The position numbers were made by a program, and so were the translations under genes. The notes under the pieces are model-generated. The model made no database searches, was not told the DNA's origin, and saw only the letters and a program-made list of their open reading frames with translations. From assembly GCF_934277605.1 (NCBI RefSeq), contig NZ_CAKQVD010000021.1:1-29653 (forward strand): 29,653 nucleotides of DNA, in the 5' to 3' direction. Source of the DNA: an uncultured Anaerotignum sp. GTDB taxonomy: Bacteria > Bacillota > Clostridia > Lachnospirales > Anaerotignaceae. Within the stretch, counting starts at the first letter, position 1; the number at the start of each line of letters is the position of its first letter. Of this stretch, positions 29,577-29,653 are shown in pieces.

Positions 29577-29653
29577 CTAAGACAGAGGAATAAACAGACG
29601 AGTTCCATCAGCTTAAAAGCCTTGAAACCTTGTCAGCACTTTGCTTCGCAAAG

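Overview
The window looks like a chromosomal segment of an anaerobic, low-to-mid GC Firmicute of class Clostridia, probably Lachnospirales. That placement is inferred from KtrAB, a Clostridia-style 6S RNA, an SLH/SpoIID lipoprotein, a DUF2871 protein, AGGAGG-type ribosome binding sites and GTG/TTG starts; no rRNA marker is present. No tRNA, rRNA, CRISPR array or intact transposase was seen.

Layout. (1) 1-2840 is a poorly conserved area with small hypothetical proteins, a decapitated signal-peptide ORF and one secreted protein. (2) 2885-15760 is the centrepiece: a GntR/FCD regulator (minus strand), a divergent operon of a short-chain dehydrogenase (SDR), a TRAP transporter (DctP, DctQ, DctM) and a metallo-beta-lactamase-fold protein, then a second operon of a PPC/DUF296 protein and a complete 2-oxoacid/acetoin dehydrogenase complex (E1 alpha, E1 beta, E2, lipoyl-E3), and finally a convergent lipoate-protein ligase. 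Near-palindromic sites related to TTTGTATACAAA lie at the promoters of the regulator, the SDR, the PPC gene and lplA, which makes this a self-contained regulon: import, oxidise, cleave to acyl-CoA, and lipoylate the enzyme. (3) Downstream of both E3 and lplA, about 195 nt on the minus strand fold into a long rod closed by GCCGCC/GGCGGC and ending in a T-run, a strong structured-RNA candidate. (4) 15854-19862 holds KtrB/KtrA potassium uptake, a DUF2871 membrane protein and a DUF815-type AAA ATPase. (5) 19928-23470 is a signalling operon: a response regulator with a four-cysteine linker and a GGDEF domain, an HPt protein overlapping it by 4 nt, and an uncharacterised radical SAM protein. (6) 23479-26322 carries a second MBL protein, a multi-hairpin repeat block, class II fructose-bisphosphate aldolase, signal peptidase II and 6S RNA. 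(7) 26485-28755 is a SLH/SpoIID lipoprotein. (8) 28851-29576 is a divergent pair of XRE regulators, each with a copy of a 16-bp dyad, followed by three perfect hairpins.

The most interesting system is the GntR-controlled TRAP/SDR/2-oxoacid dehydrogenase/LplA regulon, whose substrate cannot be read from sequence. TRAP systems usually carry organic acids or sulfonates, while the E1 subunits look acetoin-dehydrogenase-like, so the combination does not match a textbook pathway. The structured RNA beside it is the second item to pursue.
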